From: Gemmatimonadota bacterium
GTDB lineage: Bacteria > Latescibacterota > UBA2968 > UBA8231
NCBI GenBank assembly: GCA_018673255.1
Contig: JABHDC010000220.1
Span: forward strand, 1-17,247
Reading direction: 5' to 3'
DNA: 17,247 nucleotides
A model generated the notes under the pieces. It was given only the letters and a program-made list of their open reading frames with translations. It was not told the DNA's origin and did not search any database. Numbering within the stretch: the stretch's first letter is position 1; every line of letters begins with the position of its first letter. A program made the position numbers and the translations under genes. Shown here piece after piece: positions 1 through 8,239 of the stretch.

Positions 1-189
1 CAGATGGTCCTGTTCGTCGAGACCGATGACGGCTTCAAGGCGCGGGTCGTCACCATGGGAAGGTCCAACGATACGCACGCCGAGATCACCGCCGGCCTGC
101 ACGTCGGTGAGCGCTTTGCAGCCACCGGCGCCTTCACCCTCAAGGCCCAGCTGGAGAAGGATTCCTTCGCCAGCGGCCACAACCACTGA
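1..189 (+). CDS. Efflux RND periplasmic adaptor (CusB/CzcB type), C-terminal fragment
   Basis: Only the last 62 codons are in the window; the gene enters open at the left edge in frame 1 and stops at TGA 187-189. The visible residues contain the pattern seen at the end of heavy-metal membrane-fusion proteins: a beta strand with FVE, then a run ending AGLHVGERFAATGAFTLKAQ, and a closing E-K-x-S-F-x-S-G-H-x-H. This family forms the periplasmic bridge between an inner-membrane RND pump and an outer-membrane channel. The histidine-rich tail (GHNH) is common in metal-exporting adaptors and may bind metal. The next gene, eight bases downstream, is the matching pump, which supports the call strongly. 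Metal specificity cannot be judged from this piece. Confidence 0.85.
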   Translation, partial: QMVLFVETDDGFKARVVTMGRSNDTHAEITAGLHVGERFAATGAFTLKAQLEKDSFASGHNH

Positions 190-197
190 GCCAATCC

Positions 198-3100
198 ATG
201 GAACAGATCACACAACTGGCTCTACGCAGCCGCATGCTGATGGCGGTGCTCGGTCTGCTGGTCCTTGGAGGCGGCTATCTCAGCTATCTGCGGTTGCCCG
301 TCGATGCCTTCCCGGATGTCACCCCCACCCTCGTGCAGGTCTTCACCGAGACGGAAGGACTGGCGCCGGAAGAGGTCGAACGCTTCGTCACCTATCCAGT
401 CGAGGTCGCCCTGAATGGATTGCCCGACCTGAAGCAGGTCCGTTCAATCTCCAACTTCGGCCTGTCCGTGGTGAATGTGTACTTCGAAGACGACACGGAC
501 ATCTACTTCGCTCGACAGCTGGTCAACGAACGTCTGCAACTGGCCCGTGAGCAGATTCCAGAGGGCTTCGGCGATCCCCAGATGGGCCCGATCGCCACCG
601 GGTTGGGGCAGGTTCTCTTCTACTTCGTCGAGGATGAGACGGGAGAACTCAGCCCTGAGCAGATACGCCAGATTCAGGACTGGCTCATCAAGTTCAACCT
701 GCAGATCGTGCCGGGCGTCACCGAAATCCTGTCGCTGGGTGGACAGGTCAAGCAATTCCAGGTCATGGTGGATCCCGATGCATTGCTGCGATATGACCTG
801 AGTCTGCAGGATGTGGTGCACTCCGTACGGGCCAACAATGCCAATGTGGGTGCCCAGTTCATCGTGAAGGGTGCAGAGCAATATGTCGTGCGATCCGTGG
901 GCCTGACGGAGCGCCTCGAGGATCTTGAGCGCATTGTCGTAAAGGCTGTAGCGGGTCATCCGATCTATCTGAACCAGGTGGCCCAAGTGCAGATCGGCGG
1001 CGAGGTCAGACAGGGTCTGGCCACCATGAATGGCGAAGGTGAAACCGTCGTTGGCATGGTGCTGAAGCTGATCGGCACAAATACGTCTCTCGTGATCGAG
1101 GACGTACAGGAACAACTGGCATCCATCAACGAGGTGCTGCCCCCGGGCGTGCGAGTCGTCCCGTACTACGATCAGGCGAGTCTCGTTGCTGCATGTCTGG
1201 ATACGGTGACCACAGCACTCGTCCAGGGCGTCTTCCTCGTCGCCATCGTGTTGTTGCTGTTCATGGGAGGCCTGCGACCGAGTCTGGTGGTGGCCGCGTC
1301 GATACCTTTTTCCATTCTCTTCGCCTTCATTCTCATGAAGGTGTTCGGAATCTCGGCCAATCTCATGTCACTCGGGGGTTTGGCGATCGCCATCGGCATG
1401 ATGGTGGATGGCACCATCGTCATCGTGGAGAATGTCGATCGGCGACTGCGGACATCCGCACCGAACGAATCACGCCTGCACGTGGTGTCGACCGCCTGCG
1501 CCGAGGTCGCCCGTCCAATCGGGTTTGCGATCGGCATCATCATCCTCGTCTTCCTGCCCCTGTTCACATTGCAGGGCGTCGAGGGGAAGACCTTCCGTCC
1601 CCTGGCCTATACCGTCTCGCTGGCCATGCTCGGATCTCTGCTGTTTGCCCTGCTCCTGGCGCCGGTCGCCTCATATTGGGTGATGCGTCGGGGGCATCAT
1701 TACCAGCAGCAGGAGGGCCGGCTGGTCGGCTGGCTGCTGGCCCTGTACCGCCCCCTTCTCACCTGGTTCATTCGGCATCGTATCGGGGCCCTCGGTCTGG
1801 CCGGCATCCTCCTGATGATCGGAATCGGCCTGTTTCCCTTCCTTGGCTCCGAATTCGTCCCACGACTGAACGAGGGTGACCTTCTCGTTCGCATCACCAT
1901 GGCGCCATCGATCTCACTCGACGAGGCGAGCCGGGTGACGAGTGTCTTTGAGCGACGCCTGAAGGAACAGTTCCCTGAAGTGACTCGCATCGTGTCCCGC
2001 GTCGGCCGCGGCGAGGTCGGGGCCCATGCGGATCCGGTGAACAATGCAGAGTCCTTCGTGGCGCTGCGGCCGCAGACAGAATGGACGACGGCACATACGC
2101 CTGAAGAATTGTATGCGGCCATGGGAGAGGCCTTCGAGGACTTCCCCGGGGCACAGTTCAACTTCACCCAGCCTATCGCCGCCGCTGTGGACGAGTTGCT
2201 GACCGGCACCAAGGCCGAACTGGCGATCAAGCTCTTCGGGCCCGAGATGGACGTCCTGGCCGAGAAAGCCGCCGACATCGAAGCCATCATCCACGACGTG
2301 CCGGGGGCGTCGGATGTTCAACGCGATCAGGTCACCGGCACTCCCCAGTTGCGGATCGCCATTGACCGGGATGCGATCGCCCGCCATGGCATCAATGTCG
2401 CTGACGTGCAGAGTGTGATCCGCACTGCCATTGGCGGGCAGAAGGCGGGTCAGGTTTTCGAAGGGGTTGCTCGCTTCGACATCATCGTCCGCTACCGCGA
2501 AGATGCCCGCAATCGACCCGAACGTATCGGCCGCATCCTGGTACCGGCTCCCAGTGGGGCCCTGATTCCCTTGAGGGAGCTGACGAAGATCGAGCAGATC
2601 GTCGGTCCCCGGCAGATCACTCGGGAGAGCAACGGGCGTTTCATCACGATCCAATGCAATGTGCGGGGTCGTGATATGGGATCCTTCGTCGCCGAGGCCC
2701 GAGCAGCCCTGGATGCAGATCTGGATCTGCCACCGGGATACATCGTGCGCTGGGGCGGGCAATTTCAGCTGCAACAGGAAGCGAACGAGCGCCTTGCCTT
2801 GGTCGTACCCGTGACACTGCTCGTCATCTTTCTTCTGCTGTTCACCACCTTCAACTCGCTCAAGAGTGCCCTGCTGATCCTGCTGAATATCCCCCTCGGC
2901 CTGGTTGGTGGAGTCGTGGCCCTGTGGATCACCGGTCAGAGCATCTCCGTGCCTGCCTCAGTGGGTTTCATCGCGCTGTTCGGCATCGCGCTGGAAAATG
3001 GCCTGGTGCTGGTCACCTACCTCAACCAGCTGCGACTGGCGGGAACCGACCTGGATGAGGCATCCATTGAGGGAGCCTGTCGACGCCTGCGACCTGTGTT

Positions 3101-3305
3101 GATGACAGCCCTGACCACGGCCCTGGGACTGCTGCCCCTGCTCTACTCCAGTGGCACAGGTAGTGAAGTGCAGCGACCACTGGCCACGGTGGTGCTCGGG
3201 GGGCTCGTGACATCGACGGTGCTCACCCTGGTCGTGCTGCCCGCCCTTTACAGGTGGTTCGCAATCGATGTACCGTCCGAGGGAGGCGTCGGCATTCCCG
3301 CCTGA
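198..3305 (+). CDS. Heavy-metal efflux RND transporter (CusA/CzcA family)
   Basis: A complete 1035-residue protein, the usual length for the HME branch of RND pumps, which are inner-membrane proton/metal antiporters working as trimers with an adaptor and outer-membrane channel. It starts with a TM helix (about residues 12-30), then the family-typical LPVDAFPDVTP and a porter domain with the GLAPEEVER motif. Helices cluster at about 335-490 and again at about 865-1020. The TM4 signature runs from L392 to N412 and contains D404 and E411, the proton-relay acids of CusA. The extra aspartate of CzcA is A398 here. Yet the CusA methionine ladder appears absent: the site aligned with CusA M672 is E666, as in CzcA-type pumps. 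The substrate is therefore uncertain (divalent or monovalent metal). It follows its adaptor by 8 bases; no Shine-Dalgarno is obvious, so translational coupling is likely. Confidence 0.92.
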   Translation: MEQITQLALRSRMLMAVLGLLVLGGGYLSYLRLPVDAFPDVTPTLVQVFTETEGLAPEEVERFVTYPVEVALNGLPDLKQVRSISNFGLSVVNVYFEDDTDIYFARQLVNERLQLAREQIPEGFGDPQMGPIATGLGQVLFYFVEDETGELSPEQIRQIQDWLIKFNLQIVPGVTEILSLGGQVKQFQVMVDPDALLRYDLSLQDVVHSVRANNANVGAQFIVKGAEQYVVRSVGLTERLEDLERIVVKAVAGHPIYLNQVAQVQIGGEVRQGLATMNGEGETVVGMVLKLIGTNTSLVIEDVQEQLASINEVLPPGVRVVPYYDQASLVAACLDTVTTALVQGVFLVAIVLLLFMGGLRPSLVVAASIPFSILFAFILMKVFGISANLMSLGGLAIAIGMMVDGTIVIVENVDRRLRTSAPNESRLHVVSTACAEVARPIGFAIGIIILVFLPLFTLQGVEGKTFRPLAYTVSLAMLGSLLFALLLAPVASYWVMRRGHHYQQQEGRLVGWLLALYRPLLTWFIRHRIGALGLAGILLMIGIGLFPFLGSEFVPRLNEGDLLVRITMAPSISLDEASRVTSVFERRLKEQFPEVTRIVSRVGRGEVGAHADPVNNAESFVALRPQTEWTTAHTPEELYAAMGEAFEDFPGAQFNFTQPIAAAVDELLTGTKAELAIKLFGPEMDVLAEKAADIEAIIHDVPGASDVQRDQVTGTPQLRIAIDRDAIARHGINVADVQSVIRTAIGGQKAGQVFEGVARFDIIVRYREDARNRPERIGRILVPAPSGALIPLRELTKIEQIVGPRQITRESNGRFITIQCNVRGRDMGSFVAEARAALDADLDLPPGYIVRWGGQFQLQQEANERLALVVPVTLLVIFLLLFTTFNSLKSALLILLNIPLGLVGGVVALWITGQSISVPASVGFIALFGIALENGLVLVTYLNQLRLAGTDLDEASIEGACRRLRPVLMTALTTALGLLPLLYSSGTGSEVQRPLATVVLGGLVTSTVLTLVVLPALYRWFAIDVPSEGGVGIPA

Positions 3306-3331
3306 ACCTCAAACGAGCAAGGCAATCAACC

Positions 3332-4450
3332 GTGACTCTTCGCGAACGTATCCTGGCTGTCTACGCCGGTGAGACACCCGACGTCGTGCCCTACATGCTG
3401 GATCTCTCTCACTGGTTCTATTCGAAGACCGGCCGGCCGTGGGATCTGAGTCAGTCTTTCACCGAACCGGAACGTGATCTGATCGACTATCACCGGGAGG
3501 CCGGTGTGGGATTCTACATGCCCAACATGGCCTCCTTCTACCAGGCGACAGATGCGGATGACGTGATCTCCCGTGTGGACAAGGTGCAGACGAATGGAGT
3601 TCCCGAGATCGTCTGGCATCTCGAGACACCCCTTGGCACCATCGAGCGACGACGGATCTGGGAGCCGGTCACCTACGCGTGGGGAATCAGCCAGTGGGGT
3701 GTGAGATCAGAATCAGACCTGCGCGTCCTCGGCCATGCACTCGGCTCGAGACGCTACGCCTCCGACTGGCAGCAGTGGGGCCAATGGGATCAGTGTGTCG
3801 GTGATACGGGTCTCGTGTATCTGTCGGCCGGCTACAGTGCCATGGGGCATCTGCTCAACTACTGGATGGGGATCGAGCAGACCATGTATGCAACCGTCGA
3901 CATGCCCGACGTCATGGAGGAAGTGGTCACGCAGATCAACGACAATCAGCTCGAGCTCATCGATCTGCTATGCCAGTCACCAGCTCAGGTCATCATCATG
4001 GGCGACAATTTCTCCAGCGACATCCAGCCGCCCCACTTCTTCGAACGCTGGTCGAAACCCTACTACGCTGAAGCGATCCGTCGCCTGCACGACGCCGGCA
4101 AGTACGTAGCCGTCCATATCGATGGGAAATTGGCTGGCGCCCTGGGTATGTTCCGTGAGATCGGCACCGATTGCGCCGATGCGGTCACGCCACCACCACT
4201 GGGTGACCTCACCCCTGCCGCCTGCCGGCAGGAGGCAGGCGACATGATACTTTCAGGTGGCGTTTCGCCCGAATTGTGGCTGCAGCAGACACCTGAGGAT
4301 GCCTTCGATGCCTTCGCTGAGGAGTGGCTGGCACTGAAGTCGACGTCATCCCGTTTCATCGCCAATGCCGGCGATCAAGTCCCCCCAGGTGCGGTGGAGA
4401 CACGTATCGAGCGACTGCGTCAGATCGTCGAATCCTCAGGGGGATACTGA
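3332..4450 (+). CDS. Uroporphyrinogen decarboxylase (UroD/MtaA) superfamily protein
   Basis: Read from GTG 3332 this gives 372 residues starting T-L-R-E-R-I-L-A-V-Y-A-G-E-T-P-D, the standard opening of UroD-superfamily TIM barrels (R-E-R-x-L-x-x-x-x-G-x-x-P-D-x-V-P). An upstream in-frame ATG at 3254 would overlap the pump gene by 52 bases and add an Arg-rich stretch unlike the family, so GTG is preferred. The C-terminal part has the expected GGV-SPELW and VPPG elements. The H-x-C pair and later Cys that bind zinc in corrinoid methyltransferases (MtaA) are H262-I-D264 and D348 here, and the His of true UroD (LGHG) is also absent. Haem synthesis is thus unlikely. Such proteins often sit in catabolic or methyl-transfer clusters, but the substrate is unknown. 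It lies 26 bases after the pump and overlaps the convergent dehydratase gene by 31 bases. Confidence 0.82.
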   Translation: MTLRERILAVYAGETPDVVPYMLDLSHWFYSKTGRPWDLSQSFTEPERDLIDYHREAGVGFYMPNMASFYQATDADDVISRVDKVQTNGVPEIVWHLETPLGTIERRRIWEPVTYAWGISQWGVRSESDLRVLGHALGSRRYASDWQQWGQWDQCVGDTGLVYLSAGYSAMGHLLNYWMGIEQTMYATVDMPDVMEEVVTQINDNQLELIDLLCQSPAQVIIMGDNFSSDIQPPHFFERWSKPYYAEAIRRLHDAGKYVAVHIDGKLAGALGMFREIGTDCADAVTPPPLGDLTPAACRQEAGDMILSGGVSPELWLQQTPEDAFDAFAEEWLALKSTSSRFIANAGDQVPPGAVETRIERLRQIVESSGGY

Positions 4451-5517
4451 GCCAGCACGTCTTCATCGATCTCCACACCCCACCCGGGCCGGTCGGGCAC
4501 CTCGATGTGGCCGTCGACGACCTGCGGGAGCCCCTGCAGAACAGGTGCGGTCTGCGCCGGCTGACGCGGGTATTCGAGAAGACCGAAATTCGGTGTACAC
4601 GCCGCCAGATGGACACCGACCAGTGTTGAAATCGGCCCATTGGGATTGTGTGGCATGACGCGCACTCGATAGACCTCGGCCATGGCGGCGATCTTGCGCC
4701 CTTCCCAGAAACCACCGCAGTGGCACAGATCCGGCTGGGCATAGGCCAGGGCACCTGCCTCAAACAGCGCGCGAAAGGCCCAGCGACTGTAACAGCGTTC
4801 ACCGGCCGCGATGGGAATACTCGTGCTGGCTGCGACGCGGGCGATCTCTTCAGGATTCTCGGGCGGACAGGGCTCTTCGTAGAAGAAGGGCTCGAAGTCA
4901 GCGGCCCCTTCAGCAAATCGGATCGCCGCGTCCGCGCTCAGGCGGCCGTGCCCTTCGATCAGAATCTCTGCATCGTCACCGACCGCCTCACGAATGAGAG
5001 CGACCCGTTCCACGGCATCCCGAAGCTGTCGCCCATCCAATTGGATCGTCGCCAAGCCGAGGGGATCGAATTTCACCGCCTCAAAGCCAAGATCCATCGC
5101 TTCGCGCGCCGAGTCGACGAACTCCTCATTCCCCTCATTGCCGAACCGTGCGTGCGTATACAACTGCACGCGATCACGCACCTTCCCACCGATCAATTCA
5201 TAGACGGGTACGCCGAGACGCTTCCCCTTCAAGTCCCACAGTGCCTGCTCTACGGCGCTGATGGCGCTGGTATGAATCGGTCCGCCACGCCAGAAGGCAC
5301 CGGCGTAGAGCGACTGGTAGAGTTCCTCGACACGTGATGCATCCCGTCCGATCAGATCAAACTGTCTCACAGCGTGGGCGACCGTGGACGGGTGGCAGTC
5401 GGAGGCGATCTCCCCGACACCGGCCAACCCGCTTTCCGTGCGCACCACGACGAGGTAACCGAGCGTGCCGTGTCCTGTGGGCGTGACCGGGATCGTGTGG
5501 ACGGATGTGATTCGCAT
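4420..5517 (-). CDS. Enolase-superfamily dehydratase, galactonate-dehydratase-like
   Basis: 365 residues with an N-terminal capping domain (about 1-115) and a C-terminal barrel. The spacing of catalytic residues matches E. coli D-galactonate dehydratase (DgoD): metal ligands E188, E214 (in FYEEP) and E240 (in AAGERCYSR), a catalytic histidine H190 beside the first ligand, H290 in PHNPNGP, and E315. The only change is Glu for Asp at the first ligand. The family abstracts the proton alpha to the carboxylate of a sugar acid and eliminates water to form a 2-keto-3-deoxy acid in the cytoplasm. The exact sugar acid is not predictable, since many members of this subgroup act on other aldonates or have no known substrate. 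It is the last gene of the minus-strand run, two bases after the dioxygenase gene, so it is probably translationally coupled. Confidence 0.9.
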   Translation of the reverse strand: MRITSVHTIPVTPTGHGTLGYLVVVRTESGLAGVGEIASDCHPSTVAHAVRQFDLIGRDASRVEELYQSLYAGAFWRGGPIHTSAISAVEQALWDLKGKRLGVPVYELIGGKVRDRVQLYTHARFGNEGNEEFVDSAREAMDLGFEAVKFDPLGLATIQLDGRQLRDAVERVALIREAVGDDAEILIEGHGRLSADAAIRFAEGAADFEPFFYEEPCPPENPEEIARVAASTSIPIAAGERCYSRWAFRALFEAGALAYAQPDLCHCGGFWEGRKIAAMAEVYRVRVMPHNPNGPISTLVGVHLAACTPNFGLLEYPRQPAQTAPVLQGLPQVVDGHIEVPDRPGWGVEIDEDVLAQYPPEDSTI

Positions 5518-5519
5518 GC

Positions 5520-6248
5520 TCAGGGTCTCTCAGCCAGGATGCTGCCACCCAGGTTTTCACCGCGGCACAGGTAGACGTCATGGCCCTGATTGCGCTCGGG
5601 AATCACCGTGCGCTCCAGCGAGAAATAGCGCATCGTGTAGCCGCACCGGCGCAGATCACTGGTGTTGGCCTCGGCGCCGTGGATGATGCGCCCATCGTGC
5701 AGAGAACACTCATTCGGTTCCAGTTCAAAGTAGACGGCATCCGATTCATCGATCAGTTCCGGCTTCACCTGCCGCGTGAACAGATTCGACGCCCCATCGA
5801 CCTCTTCGTATTCGGAGAAGCCACTCTCGTGCGATCCAGGCAGAACCCGCATACAACCATTCTCCCGGCGTGATGGATCGATCGCGAGCCACACGGTGAC
5901 GATGCGGTCGAATTGATCCATCCGACCACTCCAGTAGGTCGAATCTTCATGCCAGGGCGTCGCTCGGCCCACGGAAGGTTCCTTGCTGATGAAGTGACTG
6001 CTCCAGAGACCGATGTGGGGACCGACGAAGGGCTCCACGAGATCGAGGACCTCCTCAGCCATCAGATACTCGAACAGCCGCGGCTCGGAAAAATGCGGCA
6101 CATCGAGCTGATCGGAGCGCTTGTCGGGATCCTTGTTGGCGAGCAGTTCCTCGAACAGCGAGCAGAGACCACCGAAGCGATCCGCACCAAACAGTGGCTC
6201 CTTGTGCAGCCAGTAGCCATTCTCGTGATAGAAACTCACTGAATCCAT
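5520..6248 (-). CDS. Phytanoyl-CoA dioxygenase (PhyH) family Fe(II)/2-oxoglutarate oxygenase
   Basis: 242 residues, slightly short for the PhyH family (250-300). The facial triad is intact: H100 and D102 in PWHEDSTYW and H190 in RIIHGAEANTS, with R201 eleven residues later, the same interval as the 2-oxoglutarate-binding Arg of human phytanoyl-CoA hydroxylase. The ENGCMRVLPGSH segment between the iron ligands is also typical. Enzymes of this family couple decarboxylation of 2-oxoglutarate to hydroxylation of a small molecule; in bacteria substrates range from ectoine to phosphonates and secondary metabolites, so none is assigned. The start ATG at 6248 has a purine-rich GAGAAAG about seven bases upstream. 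It lies 50 bases after the AKR-like gene and two bases before the dehydratase gene. Confidence 0.9.
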   Translation of the reverse strand: MDSVSFYHENGYWLHKEPLFGADRFGGLCSLFEELLANKDPDKRSDQLDVPHFSEPRLFEYLMAEEVLDLVEPFVGPHIGLWSSHFISKEPSVGRATPWHEDSTYWSGRMDQFDRIVTVWLAIDPSRRENGCMRVLPGSHESGFSEYEEVDGASNLFTRQVKPELIDESDAVYFELEPNECSLHDGRIIHGAEANTSDLRRCGYTMRYFSLERTVIPERNQGHDVYLCRGENLGGSILAERP

Positions 6249-6298
6249 TAATCGACTTTCTCGTAGGGTCTGTATTGGCGGACAACCATGGTCCGCGG

Positions 6299-7159
6299 CT
6301 AGTCTGAGGTGGCCGAAGCCCGAGCCGACTCGATCGCGGCCACTGTGTGCTGCACGTTCAACTGGATCTGGTCTTCGTGTTTGGGAAACATCCCTGCAAT
6401 GACCGCGTCACCCGTCTTGATATTCGCGAAGACATATTCAAAGGCGGTCCGTACATCTTCGTGGGTCCGGCACCGCCGGCCCGCCGCCAGGAATTTGAAG
6501 GCCAGGCACATCTTCTGTGTCTGCTGGATGATGCGGATCATCCTGGGCGGATCCTCGAGGTCGAACACCTCAACGGTCCCCGCATTGAAGGGATCCACCA
6601 GTGCGCTCTCCCGGTGGCTCTTGTTCAGATTGTAGAAGCAGGTCATGTAGAAATCGACATCCCAGCCTTTCTCCTCAACGTAGTCGAAAACTTCAGGGAT
6701 GTGACTGGCCAACCCCACCTGTACACCCGTATCCCGCATGCACTTGAGATAGTCTTCGACCTCGTCGATCCGCCCGTCGAGCCAGAGGTTGTCCGTGCGC
6801 GAGCCGTGATGGTAGATGCCCTCGGCTCCTGTGGCGGCGATGACGCGGATATTCTCGAAGACGTCCGCCATCTCTGAGGCTGTCTGCGCGATGAAGTGCA
6901 GGTGCCCGCCCTCGCGCTTGAAGAGTTCACGCCAGTAGAGGATGCGATGGAAGTCTCCGCGCGCCTGCAACGTGTTGATCCCGGAAGCTTCCAGCTGATG
7001 GAGGTAAACGACGACCTGTTTCTCACTGAAATAGTCCCGCATGTCATCATTCATGTCCGGCGAGAAGTGCGAATTGCCGCACAGAGGATTGCCGCCGCTG
7101 ATGAGACGCGTCACCTCGATATCTGAATTGCCCAGACGCACTTTGGGGATCTCAATCAT
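6299..7159 (-). CDS. Aldo/keto-reductase-like TIM-barrel protein lacking the catalytic tetrad
   Basis: 286 residues. The opening I-P-K-V-R-L-G-N-S-D-I-E-V-T-R-L-I-S-G-G-N-P follows the aldo/keto reductase pattern, and a GIN turn at 60-62 sits where AKRs have GINFFDTA. The tetrad residues that follow are changed: Q65 for Asp, F70 for Tyr and Q92 for Lys. A histidine pair, H117-H118, lies near the usual His position. The C-terminal half resembles AKR-fold proteins of unknown function, but a standard NADPH-dependent reductase mechanism is not supported. It may be a lyase, an isomerase or a binding protein on the same fold. The start is well defined by CAGGAG about nine bases upstream. It sits between the Gfo/Idh/MocA and PhyH genes, 33 bases after the former, and probably acts on the same compound. 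Confidence 0.75.
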   Translation of the reverse strand: MIEIPKVRLGNSDIEVTRLISGGNPLCGNSHFSPDMNDDMRDYFSEKQVVVYLHQLEASGINTLQARGDFHRILYWRELFKREGGHLHFIAQTASEMADVFENIRVIAATGAEGIYHHGSRTDNLWLDGRIDEVEDYLKCMRDTGVQVGLASHIPEVFDYVEEKGWDVDFYMTCFYNLNKSHRESALVDPFNAGTVEVFDLEDPPRMIRIIQQTQKMCLAFKFLAAGRRCRTHEDVRTAFEYVFANIKTGDAVIAGMFPKHEDQIQLNVQHTVAAIESARASATSD

Positions 7160-7192
7160 GGAATGATGCTCCTGTGGCGCATTGGAAACTGG

Positions 7193-8239
7193 TCATCGAG
7201 TCTGGCTCCGTCCGGCTGCATCCTGGCGGCAGGCATCCAGGACCCGCATCAGTTCACGCGACTGCGACAGTGGTACGAAGGGCTCTTCGTCGCGGGCAAA
7301 GTAGGCGTGACACTGTTCGTAGTACTGGATGCCCTGCGTGTCGATGGGCAACTCCTGATCCTGCCACGGGATCTCTTCACCACTGCCGTATTGTCGATCC
7401 GTTGCCGCCATCGTGCCACTGTCGTCCAGGGCGACCGCCGAGAGCCTGGCGGGGTCGAAGGATCGCACACGCCAACCGTCGTCCGTATGGAGCAACGAGC
7501 CGTGATGGCCGAGGACCTGCCAGCGAGGACCGGTCGGCTGGGCGGCGGCCATGTTGATGTCGATATCGATGAGGACACCACTGTCCGTCTGGATGACAGC
7601 CTTCACCACGTCGTCCGCATCACCCAGGCTGGCAATCGTGTCCAGATGACAGGTGACGGACCGCGCCGTCGAGGCAGCCACGTGCAGGCAGACATCGATC
7701 ACGTGGGCGCCATAGTTGTTGAGCATTCCCCCGCCGTGGCACCGCATGGCCTGCCAGTCATTGCGACGCGTGAAATTCGTACGGGCGTATTTGATCATGT
7801 ACACGGGGCCGATCAGACCCGTCGCCAGGATCTTCTGTAGGGAGACGACATCAGCACCGGCCCGGGCGGGCTGATACATCATCAACTTGCGCTCGTGTGC
7901 TCCAGCCGCGGCGACCATGGTGTCGGCCTCTTCCAGGGTCGCCGCCATCGGTTTGTCGCAGAACACGTCACTGCCAGCCTCGAGGCAGGCCAGCGTCTGC
8001 TCGGCGTGGAAGGGCGTCGGCGAGGCGATGACGACGAGGTCCGGTGTGGTCTGCTCGAGACAGGAAGAGAGATCCTCGTATCCGGGGGCACCGAAAGTAT
8101 CCCGCGCTTCCTCGAGTCGGGATGCGAGTGGATCCACGACACCGACCAGTTCAAAACCGTCATGTCCGACCACTTCGGGCAGATGGAATCTCCACCCGAT
8201 ACGACCCAGACCGACCACAACCGTCCGCAGACACTTCAT
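7193..8239 (-). CDS. Gfo/Idh/MocA family NAD(P)-dependent oxidoreductase
   Basis: 348 residues, normal for the family. An N-terminal Rossmann fold opens with VVVGLGRIGWRFH (G10, G12, G15), and the second strand ends with D36, which favours NAD over NADP. The active-site lysine is K96 in CDKPMA (commonly EKP). The second half of the active site reads GGGMLNNYGAHVIDV, with H179 present and N175 where many members have Asp. These enzymes oxidise or reduce hydroxyls of sugars, inositols and related polyols in the cytoplasm. This is the first gene of the minus-strand run; a strong GGAGGG lies about eight bases before the ATG, so the start is well supported. The divergent hydrolase gene begins 181 bases away, which places the promoter and any operator between them. 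Confidence 0.92.
   Translation of the reverse strand: MKCLRTVVVGLGRIGWRFHLPEVVGHDGFELVGVVDPLASRLEEARDTFGAPGYEDLSSCLEQTTPDLVVIASPTPFHAEQTLACLEAGSDVFCDKPMAATLEEADTMVAAAGAHERKLMMYQPARAGADVVSLQKILATGLIGPVYMIKYARTNFTRRNDWQAMRCHGGGMLNNYGAHVIDVCLHVAASTARSVTCHLDTIASLGDADDVVKAVIQTDSGVLIDIDINMAAAQPTGPRWQVLGHHGSLLHTDDGWRVRSFDPARLSAVALDDSGTMAATDRQYGSGEEIPWQDQELPIDTQGIQYYEQCHAYFARDEEPFVPLSQSRELMRVLDACRQDAAGRSQTR

Noticed and set aside
1914..2774. 286-codon open frame on the minus strand inside the RND pump gene
   Set aside because: It lies wholly antisense to a clear conserved protein and its translation shows no family motif; GC-rich genes commonly leave such open antisense frames.
3254..3331. Earlier ATG start for the UroD-like gene
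   Set aside because: It would overlap the pump gene by 52 bases and add an Arg-rich stretch unlike the family; GTG 3332 begins exactly at the conserved RERIL motif.
4648..5337. 229-codon plus-strand open frame opposite the dehydratase gene
   Set aside because: The minus-strand dehydratase has all its catalytic residues over this stretch; the plus frame shows no motif.
6276..6292. Short palindromic stretch around ACCATGGT between the AKR-like and PhyH genes
   Set aside because: The stem is only four bases beyond a self-complementary core and there is no T-run; too weak for a terminator or operator call.
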